Positions 1 through 6,198 of a DNA stretch of 13,297 bases are shown one piece after another; positions within the stretch are counted from its first letter, which is position 1, and each line of letters opens with the position of its first letter. The position numbers were made by a program, and so were the translations under genes. Below the pieces are notes generated by a model. The model was not told the DNA's origin, ran no database searches, and was given only the letters and a program-made list of their open reading frames with translations. The DNA is from HGM13006 sp964518645 (GTDB taxonomy: Bacteria; Bacillota; Clostridia; Oscillospirales; Oscillospiraceae), in assembly GCA_964518645.1 (NCBI GenBank), contig CAZFGL010000059.1, positions 1 through 13,297 on the forward strand, given 5' to 3'.

Positions 1-415
1 GGATGATGCCCTTGGTGGCCTCGGCAGGACGCTTTGCCACAATGTTGATGGAAGCGGCTGCAACACGACCCTGATAAATTGCGGACAGCCAGCCACCCAG
101 AGCGATGGGGAGGCAGGAAACGAAAATGGTGAGGCCCTGTGCGATGGTCAGATCAACCACGCCACTGCCGAAAATGCCGAGGGTGTAAAGTACGAAGAAC
201 CATGCGACCATGCCGTAAAGGCCCTGGGTGCCGGGGAGAACCTGAAGAATCAGGCACTTGGAGAAGTTTTCGGGAGCGGAAGAGATGACGCCGGTGGCGG
301 CTTCACCAACCATGCCGGTACCCTTTGCGGAGCCTACGCAGCACAGGCCTACTGCCAGAGCTGCACCGAGAAATGCCAGACCAAGTCCGCCGAATAATTC
401 AAAAAAAGCTGCCAT
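1..415 (-). CDS. ntpK: V-type ATP synthase subunit K (rotor/c-ring proteolipid), partial at its C-terminus
   Basis: This is the membrane rotor subunit of a bacterial V-type ATPase/ATP synthase. Its ring carries the ion as ATP is used or made. The first 138 residues are visible, and the 3' end lies beyond base 1. Two glycine-rich hairpins of transmembrane helices can be read: one starts near the N-terminus and contains GSAKGTGM (about 28-35), and the second contains LPIALGGWLSAIYQGRVAAA (about 102-121). The segment LPGTQGLYG (60-68) and Q115 match L61, T64, Q65 and Q110 of Enterococcus hirae NtpK, the known Na+ ligands. The essential glutamate of the last helix would lie just past the window edge. 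The start ATG (413-415) sits one base after the subunit I stop, with AAGGAGG upstream inside that gene's end, so the two are probably translationally coupled. The family is usually near 155-160 residues, so about 20 are missing. Confidence 0.95.
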   Translation of the reverse strand, partial: MAAFFELFGGLGLAFLGAALAVGLCCVGSAKGTGMVGEAATGVISSAPENFSKCLILQVLPGTQGLYGMVAWFFVLYTLGIFGSGVVDLTIAQGLTIFVSCLPIALGGWLSAIYQGRVAAASINIVAKRPAEATKGII

Positions 416-416
416 G

Positions 417-2372
417 TTATTGTTCCTCCTTGATAATATCAATGTATTTGGTTTGAATGGACAGGGGAGCGTAGGGACGACCGCCGTCCTTGTAGAAACG
501 GTTGAAGTATTCAAGACACTGGAGCCGGAGATCGTGGACGTAGCAGCCCAAAAGGTTCAGCGCCATATTCAGCGCGTTGCCGATCATGGAAATGATAATG
601 AAAATAAAGACATTTCCGAATACAGAGCCCAAAGTGTTGAATACCTGTGCGATAACACTGCCGGAGAGCATCAGCGCCATCAGACGAAGATAGGACAGGG
701 TATCGCTGAAATATCCGGTGACACCGTTATAAACTGCGCCTACCAGAGCTGTGACCTTGCCGAAGCCCCTGGCGTTTCTGCCGGAGCCGTAGATCAGCAT
801 CAGTCCGCCGATCACAAGGACCACGGGGGCACCGCTTACGTTGCCTACCCCGAGAATTGCCATTGCGGCACCACCCAGAATGATCCACCAGGTGAATTCC
901 TCCCAGATGGCATCTGCCCAGTTTCCGTCCTTGAATTTCTTCACAACGGAGACTACCATGCCCGTGAGGATCTGAATCACACCCAGAATCAGAGAACCGA
1001 TCAGAATGGCTACGGTGTCATTCAGGGGGGTGAACAGAGCGGGCAGGGTGAAGGTGCTGTCCGGATTTATGATTTTCAGAAGCTGGGGGATAAAATCTCC
1101 GAAGAAGCCTCCGGTAAGTGCGCCGAACACAAAGGTACTGACGCCGCACCACATAAACAGTTCAAAGAAGTTTCGCTGACTCTCTCTGGGCCGCTTCAGC
1201 TTCAGAACCAGCAGACAGCCCACGATCATAATCAGACCATAAGCCATGTCTGCCATCATCATGCCGAAGAAGAAAATGAAGAAGGGAGCCATCAGGGGGT
1301 TGGGATCCACACCGTCATAGGCCGGGAGAGAATACATCTCCGTGACCGTATTCATGCACCGGCTGAGAAGGCCGTTTTTCAGCTTGACCGGTACATCGGG
1401 AATCTCTTCCTCAGTGGGATCTGCCAGATCGTAAGCACAATCAAACTGCCCCAGCAGCTTTTCCAGTGCGGGAACCTCAGAGAGAGTGACCCAGCCGGAG
1501 AGATAGAAGGTCTGATCTGTGGCGAGAAGCCACTGCTTGCAGGCTTCCTTCTGGGTCTCCTGAGAGAGCCGGTCATAGAGCAGCTGCACAGCCAAACGAT
1601 GCTCCCCACAGGTGGCAAGCTCCTGGAGAAGAGCTTCTTTCCGGTTTTTGTTCCGGGCGAGGGCCTGCGCCTGAAGGTCGTAGTTTTCCTGTGCCGTGCC
1701 GGTGAGTCCCTTAAAGGACACGTTGCTGAAGCTGTTTGCCTTCAGAATATCCAGCGCCTGTTCCTTCTGGCTGGTGTGGCACAGGAAGAACAGATAGTGG
1801 GCATCGGTGTCCCGGGAAACCTCATAGAGCTGAGATTCATCGGCAGCCTGAGCAAGCTCGTCCTGAATCAGCGGCAATTCCTCGGAAGCGGGAACCGTAC
1901 CGAATGCGGTGTACAGAACACCGGAGGGCTGGGTTTCCAGAGGTACCTCCAGTCCCAGCCAGGGGGTCAGGGACTTCATGGAGAGCTGGAGCTTTTGAAT
2001 CTCATCATTGACCGTGTCCAGCTGATCAGCCTTTTCGGTAATGGATTGAACTGTTTTTTTCGTTTCTTTTTGTGCAGCATCGTCGAAGAGCTGCGATGCC
2101 TTGGCCTGAGGACGTGCGGAAAGCAGACCTGCTTTATAGGGGGCATACTTATCCAGGATGGAAAGCGCTCCGGCAGCAAGGGCCAGCTGCTCCTGCTGCT
2201 GATCCAGCAGACTGTCATCCCGGTGAACCAGTGCGGACCATTCCGGATCTGCCAGAACAGCGGCAGGGTCGGAGATCTCCACACAGCCCAGAGACTGTAG
2301 TCTGTTAAACAGGACGTTTCGGTCAGATTCCAGAGCCAGCATGTGCAGCCGTTTCATTTTAACGATTGCCAT
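417..2372 (-). CDS. ntpI: V-type ATP synthase subunit I (stator a-subunit homologue)
   Basis: This is the membrane stator subunit (651 aa) that forms the ion half-channels against the K ring and anchors the peripheral stalks. The N-terminus MAIVKMKRLHMLALE and the GCVEI segment are typical of the family. Residues 1 to about 350 form the soluble, partly coiled-coil arm. From about 360 onward there are roughly seven or eight hydrophobic segments. The motif DTLSYLRLMAL (557-567) holds R563, which aligns with the arginine needed for ion transfer. The C-terminal block LLGCYVHDLRLQCLEYF (607-623) is the second family signature. The length is normal. The start codon directly follows the stop of the upstream stalk gene, with AAAGGAT somewhat further upstream, and the stop is one base before ntpK, so the genes form one operon. 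Confidence in the family is very high. Confidence 0.97.
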   Translation of the reverse strand: MAIVKMKRLHMLALESDRNVLFNRLQSLGCVEISDPAAVLADPEWSALVHRDDSLLDQQQEQLALAAGALSILDKYAPYKAGLLSARPQAKASQLFDDAAQKETKKTVQSITEKADQLDTVNDEIQKLQLSMKSLTPWLGLEVPLETQPSGVLYTAFGTVPASEELPLIQDELAQAADESQLYEVSRDTDAHYLFFLCHTSQKEQALDILKANSFSNVSFKGLTGTAQENYDLQAQALARNKNRKEALLQELATCGEHRLAVQLLYDRLSQETQKEACKQWLLATDQTFYLSGWVTLSEVPALEKLLGQFDCAYDLADPTEEEIPDVPVKLKNGLLSRCMNTVTEMYSLPAYDGVDPNPLMAPFFIFFFGMMMADMAYGLIMIVGCLLVLKLKRPRESQRNFFELFMWCGVSTFVFGALTGGFFGDFIPQLLKIINPDSTFTLPALFTPLNDTVAILIGSLILGVIQILTGMVVSVVKKFKDGNWADAIWEEFTWWIILGGAAMAILGVGNVSGAPVVLVIGGLMLIYGSGRNARGFGKVTALVGAVYNGVTGYFSDTLSYLRLMALMLSGSVIAQVFNTLGSVFGNVFIFIIISMIGNALNMALNLLGCYVHDLRLQCLEYFNRFYKDGGRPYAPLSIQTKYIDIIKEEQ

Positions 2373-2687
2373 TTAGCTCATCACGATCCTTTCTACGATA
2401 CGGTCAGCGGCTTCGTTGAGCTTGCTTTCCGCATGCGCCCGAAGTACGGCGCACTGATTTTCCGCATGGTGCAGAATGTCTGCCGCATTTTTCTCAGCCT
2501 GTGCCTCTGCGTCCTGCATCATTGCCCTGACGTCAGCTTCGGCCTGTGCAAGTTTTGCGTCAAACATAGACCGGCCGGATGTCTCGGCATCCGAAATGAT
2601 CTGCTTTGCGGAGACGTTGGCATCCTGAAGAGAACGCTTTGCGGAACTTTCAGCATCTGCGACCTGCTTCATTGCATTTAGAGACAT
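2373..2687 (-). CDS. V-type ATP synthase peripheral stalk subunit, G/H type
   Basis: This is a small (104 aa) alanine-, glutamate- and glutamine-rich protein that should form one long coiled coil. It has no membrane segment and no globular core. Family knowledge and position (first gene, before subunits I and K) identify it as the G/H-type subunit that pairs with subunit E in the peripheral stalk linking the catalytic head to subunit I. I chose the ATG at 2685-2687 (protein starts MSLNAMKQVADAE) because AAAGGCGGTGAT lies a few bases upstream. An in-frame ATG 14 codons earlier would add a polar segment without coiled-coil character. The stop codon abuts the ntpI start. Low-complexity coiled coils are weakly conserved, so the assignment depends largely on context. 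Confidence 0.88.
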   Translation of the reverse strand: MSLNAMKQVADAESSAKRSLQDANVSAKQIISDAETSGRSMFDAKLAQAEADVRAMMQDAEAQAEKNAADILHHAENQCAVLRAHAESKLNEAADRIVERIVMS

Positions 2688-2741
2688 GGTATCACCGCCT
2701 TTGGAGTGAGAATTAGTTGCTTTTTTCAATGGTTAAAAAGC

Positions 2742-2865
2742 GTAACTAAGGTTCAGTATAGCACAAAATGTAGTCAAAGACAACATCCTGACGGGTAAAA
2801 AGTAAAATGAATTTACGTAACCAGAAGTGGACACGAATGAAGAAAAATATTCATTTCAGTAACCA
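2742..2865. repeat. Three GTAACCA-like repeats around the ATPase promoter
   Basis: GTAACCA occurs on the plus strand at 2817-2823 and 2859-2865, exactly 42 bases apart (about four helical turns). A one-mismatch copy, GTAACTA, lies at 2742-2748. The first two extend to a looser match of about 13 of 18 bases. They flank the ATPase promoter: two copies are upstream of the -35 and one is near the transcription start. An operator role is inference only. Confidence 0.35.
2755..2783 (-). promoter_or_regulatory. Sigma-A promoter of the V-type ATPase operon
   Basis: Read on the minus strand, TTGTCT (2783-2778) is followed by a 17-base spacer and TATACT (2760-2755). TG precedes the -10 by one base (TGC-TATACT), making an extended -10. 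The start of transcription would be near 2748, giving a leader of about 60 bases before the first ATPase gene. It is the only convincing promoter between leuA and the ATPase genes. Confidence 0.75.
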
Positions 2866-2882
2866 AAAATTACAACTTTAGC

Positions 2883-2923
2883 AAAACTACCCACAGGACG
2901 CAGAGCATCCTGTGGGTAGTTTT
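2883..2923 (-). terminator. Rho-independent terminator after leuA
   Basis: This is a perfect 16-bp inverted repeat (arms 2883-2898 and 2908-2923, beginning AAAACTACCCACAGGA) with a 9-base loop. The arm ends are A/T runs, so on the minus strand the hairpin closes with a short U tract. It lies 26 bases beyond the leuA stop. The symmetry would let it act in both directions. Confidence 0.85.
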
Positions 2924-2948
2924 CCGTATTGTGAAGGAAATCATTCGT

Positions 2949-4652
2949 TTATTTGTCTGCTTTTCCGTCCTTTTCGATGATAGCACGGTTGATGGCGCAG
3001 AGAATAGCACGGAGGGAGGCACGGTTGATGTTGTGGCTCTTGCCTACACCGAAGGCGTCCTTACCATCGGGGGTGGTCAGGTGAATGTAGCACACCGCCT
3101 GAGAATCGGAGCCGGAGGTGATGGCATGTTCGGAGTAGTCCACAAAGTGGAACTGGCCGATCTCGTATTCGGAGATGGCGTTGAAGAAGGCATCAATGGG
3201 GCCGTTGCCGGTGCCGTGGATCTCAAGCTCGCGTCCTTTGTAGGAGAGAGCACCGGAGAAGGTGACCTCGGGATCTGTGCCGTGATCGCCGGATTCGGTA
3301 AAGGTGTGACGGAGAAGACCGTAGGTTTTGTCCACATCCAGATAGTGCTTGTCAAACAGATCGAAGATCTGGCTGGGCAGCAGCTCAGTACCGAGACGGT
3401 CGGTCTCCTTCTGGACAATGGCACCAAACTCGGGATGCATGGCCTTGGGCAGACTGTAGCCGAAGTTAGTCTCCATTACAAAGGCAGCACCGCCCTTGCC
3501 GGACTGGGAATTGATCCGGATAATGGGCTCATACTGGCGACCCACGTCTGCGGGATCAATGGGCAGGTAGGGAACCTCCCACATTTCAGTGCCGGACTCC
3601 TTCATGTACTGAACGCCCTTGTTGATGGCATCCTGATGGCTGCCGGAGAAGGCGGTGAATACCAACTGACCCACATAGGGCTGTCTGGGATCGATCTTCA
3701 TCCGGGTGCAGCGCTCGTACATGTCCTTGATCTTGTTGATGTCGTGGAAGTCCAGCTCAGGATCCACGCCCTGGGTGTACATATTCATGGCCAGAGTGAC
3801 CATGTCCACGTTACCGGTACGCTCGCCGTTTCCGAAGAGGGTAGCCTCCATACGTTCAGCGCCGGCCAGGAGACCAAGCTCAGCAGTGGCGACACCTTCA
3901 CCACGGTCATTGTGGGGATGGAGGGAGATGATTGCGCTGTCACGGGAGGGAAGCTTACGGATAAAATACTCGATGCAGTCAGCAAAATAGTTGGGCATCA
4001 TGTTTTCCACCGTGGAGGGCAGATTCAGAATTACCCGGTTTTCCGGGGTGGCATGGAGATGCTCCAGAACTGCCTGACAAATGTCCACAGCGAAGTCCAT
4101 CTCTGTACCCATAAAGCTTTCGGGAGAATACTCATACCGCAGGTTCATGCCGGAGGCGATTACCGGCTGGGACAGCTCGTAAATCAGGTCAGCGGCATCG
4201 GTGGCAATTTTGGTGATGCCGTCCATGTCCATTTTAAATACGACCTTCCGCTGGAGGGTGGAGGTGGAGTTGTAGAAATGAAGAATTACATTCTTTGCAC
4301 CCTGAATAGCCTCGAAGGTTCTCTGAATCAGATGGGGACGGGCCTGAACCAGTACCTGAATGGTCACATCGTCAGGAATGTGGCCGCCTTCGATCAGCTC
4401 ACGGCAGATTTCAAATTCCGTTTCGGAGGCGGAGGGGAAGCCGATTTCAATCTCCTTAACACCAATGTCCACCAGCGTATGGAACATTTCCAGCTTCTGC
4501 TGGAGATTCATGGGATTGATCAGCGCCTGGTTGCCGTCCCGCAAGTCAACGCTGCACCAGACGGGGGCCTTTTTGATCTCTTTATTGGGCCATGTTCGGT
4601 CGGGCAGGGCGATGGGCTGATAGGGAATGTATTTCTGATAGCTTGGTTTCAT
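2949..4652 (-). CDS. leuA: 2-isopropylmalate synthase, LeuA type 2
   Basis: This enzyme condenses acetyl-CoA with 2-oxoisovalerate to 2-isopropylmalate, the committed step of leucine synthesis, in the cytoplasm. At 567 aa it fits the longer LeuA2 branch. A TIM-barrel (HMGL-like) domain covers about 28-310. It contains CSVDLRDGNQAL (33-44) with catalytic/metal residues R38 and D39, metal ligands in SLHPHND (H245, H247) and FGNGERTGNVD (273-283). A linker region with INSQSGKGG (380-388) leads to the C-terminal regulatory/dimer domain, which carries HGTGNGPIDAFF (479-490); in the family this domain binds leucine for feedback inhibition. The ATG at 4650-4652 has AAGGAGG eight bases upstream. No other leucine gene is in the window. 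Transcription is controlled by the T-box leader upstream, so it responds to uncharged tRNA-Leu. Confidence 0.97.
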   Translation of the reverse strand: MKPSYQKYIPYQPIALPDRTWPNKEIKKAPVWCSVDLRDGNQALINPMNLQQKLEMFHTLVDIGVKEIEIGFPSASETEFEICRELIEGGHIPDDVTIQVLVQARPHLIQRTFEAIQGAKNVILHFYNSTSTLQRKVVFKMDMDGITKIATDAADLIYELSQPVIASGMNLRYEYSPESFMGTEMDFAVDICQAVLEHLHATPENRVILNLPSTVENMMPNYFADCIEYFIRKLPSRDSAIISLHPHNDRGEGVATAELGLLAGAERMEATLFGNGERTGNVDMVTLAMNMYTQGVDPELDFHDINKIKDMYERCTRMKIDPRQPYVGQLVFTAFSGSHQDAINKGVQYMKESGTEMWEVPYLPIDPADVGRQYEPIIRINSQSGKGGAAFVMETNFGYSLPKAMHPEFGAIVQKETDRLGTELLPSQIFDLFDKHYLDVDKTYGLLRHTFTESGDHGTDPEVTFSGALSYKGRELEIHGTGNGPIDAFFNAISEYEIGQFHFVDYSEHAITSGSDSQAVCYIHLTTPDGKDAFGVGKSHNINRASLRAILCAINRAIIEKDGKADK

Positions 4653-4728
4653 AAATGGTTCCTCCTTGCGAAATATATGGCTGAGTCTGTCAAAGACCCG
4701 AATTTACGGCTTGCGGGGGCAGGGAAAC

Positions 4729-4764
4729 AAAAAAACCCCGGAACGCACGAAATGCGTTCCGGGG
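4729..4764 (-). terminator. T-box-controlled intrinsic terminator upstream of leuA
   Basis: On the minus strand a perfect 12-bp stem (CCCCGGAACGCA paired with TGCGTTCCGGGG, loop TTTCG) is followed by seven U residues (4735-4729). Its 5' arm begins with the same CCCCGG that the T-box antiterminator uses, so the two structures exclude one another. It lies about 76 bases before the leuA start. Confidence 0.93.
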
Positions 4765-4987
4765 CGTAAAGTCATTTACGCGGTACCACCCGGTTTAGTC
4801 GGTGTTCACCGACCCTCAGCCTCAGATAAGGCTTAGACCTGTAACGGGGCCGACCGTTCTGTGCTACTGCTTCGCACAGAAAGCTCCGGGGCGAGTTATA
4901 CACAGGAACCTCGTCACCGACTTGCACCAACCGTCAGCTCTCTGACACGAAAAAACCTGTCTTTTTCCCCATCGTTGCTTTTTACAC
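4729..4987 (-). ncRNA. T-box riboswitch (leucine, CUC specifier) controlling leuA
   Basis: This leader reads the charging state of tRNA-Leu. The T-box core AAACCGGGTGGTACCGCG is at 4796-4779 (minus), with the UGGU that pairs with the tRNA 3' end at 4788-4785. The antiterminator can be drawn from CCGGG (4793-4789) with CCCGG (4763-4759) and GCGTAAA (4781-4775) with TTTACGC (4770-4764). Stem I shows the AGAGAG bulge and GGTTGGTGCAAG distal-loop signature (4943-4921). The specifier loop reads TATAACTCGCC, giving codon CUC at 4895-4893, a leucine codon. A hairpin GTCGGT-GAAC-ACCGAC lies just before the core (stem III). UGGU fits the A73 discriminator of tRNA-Leu. The class is certain; the specifier call is strong but made by eye. 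Confidence 0.95.
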
Positions 4988-4993
4988 GGTAGA

Positions 4994-5022
4994 ATAGTAG
5001 CACGTCAATGTGAAAAAGTCAA
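4994..5022 (-). promoter_or_regulatory. Sigma-A promoter of the leuA T-box transcript
   Basis: On the minus strand TTGACT (5022-5017), a 17-base spacer and TACTAT (4999-4994), with TG one base before the -10. Transcription should begin near 4987, shortly before the T-box stem I. Confidence 0.8.
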
Positions 5023-5134
5023 GTGGTGGGGAAAGAAAAATCCCCGGGACGGGGGCGATGAATAGAGCCGGTTTCGGTGATAATATACAAAACATACAAA
5101 AGAGAATTGTGCAACAAAAACTGAGTTGTATATA
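5023..5134. other. Intergenic spacer between divergent promoters
   Basis: This separates the leuA promoter (minus) from the HEAT-gene promoter (plus). It is AT-rich from about 5080 on. I see no gene, terminator or clear operator in it, only a short TTGTGCAACAA element (5107-5117) with weak dyad symmetry just upstream of the plus-strand -35. Confidence 0.5.
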
Positions 5135-5163
5135 TTGACAAGAAAATGAAAGGCTCGTATACT
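5135..5163 (+). promoter_or_regulatory. Near-consensus sigma-A promoter of the HEAT-repeat gene
   Basis: TTGACA (5135-5140), a 17-base spacer and TATACT (5158-5163): a perfect -35 and a five-of-six -10. The transcription start would be near 5170. This places the ATG at 5146 inside the promoter and so rules it out as the protein start. Confidence 0.88.
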
Positions 5164-5220
5164 GAAACTGAAGGAGAAATGACTTTAAAAATCTCGCCAC
5201 TGGCGGAAAGAAGGGTACTT

Positions 5221-5580
5221 ATGGGCAATATCAATAAAAAGGCAGATAAACTGATCGCAAAGCGGCAGTGGGATAAGCTGCTGCATGGACTTAGTGAAGC
5301 AGACGGAGAAACCAAGCTGAAGATTGCCAAAGCCTGCGGGATGGCAGGTGGCAGTGCATGTATTGATATTCTCAGTGTGCTGCTCAATGACCCGGAGAAA
5401 GACCAGACCCTCCAGCTGGAGACCATCACCGCATTGGGAAACATCGGAAACGACAGGTGTATCACCCTGCTTCGTTATTTCCGGGAGAATGTGACGGATG
5501 ACAGTGTGATCTCGGCAGTGGACGGAGCCGTTCGGAAGATCAAGGCCCGGGTCGCTGACATGGAGAAGGCTGCCCAGTGA
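5221..5580 (+). CDS. Small HEAT-repeat protein
   Basis: This is a 119-residue soluble protein made almost entirely of paired helices with the spacing of HEAT/armadillo repeats (for example LKIAKACGMAGGSACIDIL at 33-51 and LETITALGNIGNDRCITLL at 66-84). Such scaffolds bind other proteins; no catalytic motif is visible and the partner is unknown. The start at 5221 (MGNINKKADKLIAKRQWDKLL) is chosen because AGAAGGG lies five bases upstream and because it fits homologous-looking N-termini as I remember them. An ATG at 5146 falls within the promoter spacer, and one at 5179 lies only a few bases after the likely transcription start. It is monocistronic, between its own promoter and terminator, and divergent from leuA. 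The fold call is good; the function is unknown. Confidence 0.85.
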   Translation: MGNINKKADKLIAKRQWDKLLHGLSEADGETKLKIAKACGMAGGSACIDILSVLLNDPEKDQTLQLETITALGNIGNDRCITLLRYFRENVTDDSVISAVDGAVRKIKARVADMEKAAQ

Positions 5581-5596
5581 CCTGTCAGTGATTGTT

Positions 5597-5630
5597 AAGA
5601 GCGTGCTGCATGTTGCGGCACGCTCTTTTT
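5597..5630 (+). terminator. Rho-independent terminator after the HEAT-repeat gene
   Basis: A 10-bp stem AAGAGCGTGC / GCACGCTCTT (5597-5606 and 5618-5627) runs into a U tract. The other direction has only a two-U tail, so it mainly serves the plus-strand gene, though it may slow transcription from 5660 on the minus strand as well. Confidence 0.88.
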
Positions 5631-5659
5631 GCGGAAAATGACAGAATAGCGGTCCCCGG

Positions 5660-6088
5660 TTACAGAAAACGCTTCATCTGCTCAATGTTATTCTGCTCCG
5701 TCTCCAGAAGCTTCTGACTGAGGGTGGTGACTTCTTTGTCCCTGCCCAGATACTGCCGGTCGTGCCGGATGGATTTAATGACACCGGTGGTATTTCCGCG
5801 GATCATCTGCTGGGCGATTTTGGAGGTGGAGGGAGGTGAAACGGTCTGCATGGCCCGACTCATGGCCAGCGCCATTTTGCTGCCCATGGGCAGCGGTTCC
5901 GGAATGCTCCCCCGCTGTTTCAGCAGGGTGGTGGCAGCCTGACACAGCTGGCCGTATTCTGCCTTCTGCTGCTGCAATGCCTGACGCAGGGGCTTACAGG
6001 ATGCATGCCGCAGGACGGTGTCGATGCCGTCGTGACCCATCAGACTGGTTTGACGAATGTAGCTTAACAATTCCGTATCGGTGATCAT
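5660..6088 (-). CDS. Small helical protein, ferritin-like four-helix-bundle candidate, function unknown
   Basis: This is a 142-residue protein with no signal peptide or membrane segment. It is predicted by eye to fold into about four amphipathic helices (roughly 3-30, 33-58, 68-114 with a break near SPPST at 84-88, and 117-142). The start MITDTELLSYIRQ is preceded by AGGAG at a normal distance. The ending LLETEQNNIEQMKRFL and the segment KSIRHDRQY (105-113) recall small clostridial proteins annotated as hypothetical or ferritin-like. I cannot confirm a metal site, although E129, E131, E136 and H109 are possible ligands. An upstream extension to 6187 is rejected because it would start inside the terminator of the neighbouring lipoprotein gene. 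I do not recognise a specific function. Confidence 0.75.
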   Translation of the reverse strand: MITDTELLSYIRQTSLMGHDGIDTVLRHASCKPLRQALQQQKAEYGQLCQAATTLLKQRGSIPEPLPMGSKMALAMSRAMQTVSPPSTSKIAQQMIRGNTTGVIKSIRHDRQYLGRDKEVTTLSQKLLETEQNNIEQMKRFL

Positions 6089-6111
6089 ATTTTTCTCCTG
6101 CCTTTCGGCAT

Positions 6112-6140
6112 TAGTATTTTCATGAGGAAGAAAAATATGC
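6112..6140 (-). promoter_or_regulatory. Possible sporulation-type (sigma-G/F-like) promoter of the helical protein gene
   Basis: No sigma-A promoter is visible in the roughly 70 bases between the preceding terminator and this gene. On the minus strand GCATA (6140-6136), a 17-base spacer and AATACTA (6118-6112) resemble the forespore sigma-G pattern (GHATR, 17-18 bases, CATWHTA) with one mismatch in the -10. The match is short and the call is tentative. Confidence 0.3.
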
Positions 6141-6160
6141 CTGAGTACATTCAGAAAATG

Positions 6161-6190
6161 AAAAAGGTGCGGCCCCTGAGGAGCCACACC
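6161..6190 (-). terminator. Rho-independent terminator after the lipoprotein gene
   Basis: On the minus strand an 11-bp stem containing two G-U pairs (arms 6190-6180 and 6176-6166, loop of three) is followed by five U residues (6165-6161). It lies nine bases after the lipoprotein stop and separates that gene from the helical-protein gene. Confidence 0.85.
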
Positions 6191-6198
6191 GGATAAAA

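Noticed and set aside
258..2300. Long plus-strand open frame (680 codons) opposite ntpI
   Set aside because: It lies antisense to a fully recognisable subunit I gene, has a His/Gln/Gly-rich composition without any motif I recognise, and lacks a ribosome binding site. Such frames arise because codons TTA, CTA and TCA are avoided in the real gene.
2931..4769. Long plus-strand open frame (612 codons) opposite leuA
   Set aside because: It mirrors leuA and runs through the leuA terminator-side flank and the T-box terminator. It has no recognisable domain and is explained by leuA codon usage.
5107..5117. TTGTGCAACAA as a regulator operator
   Set aside because: The dyad is short and imperfect, and it occurs in AT-rich spacer. 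It has no matching copy that I noticed near other promoters in the window.
6089..6187. N-terminal extension of the small helical protein to 175 codons
   Set aside because: The extended start would fall within the terminator hairpin of the lipoprotein gene, and AGGAG supports the start at 6088.
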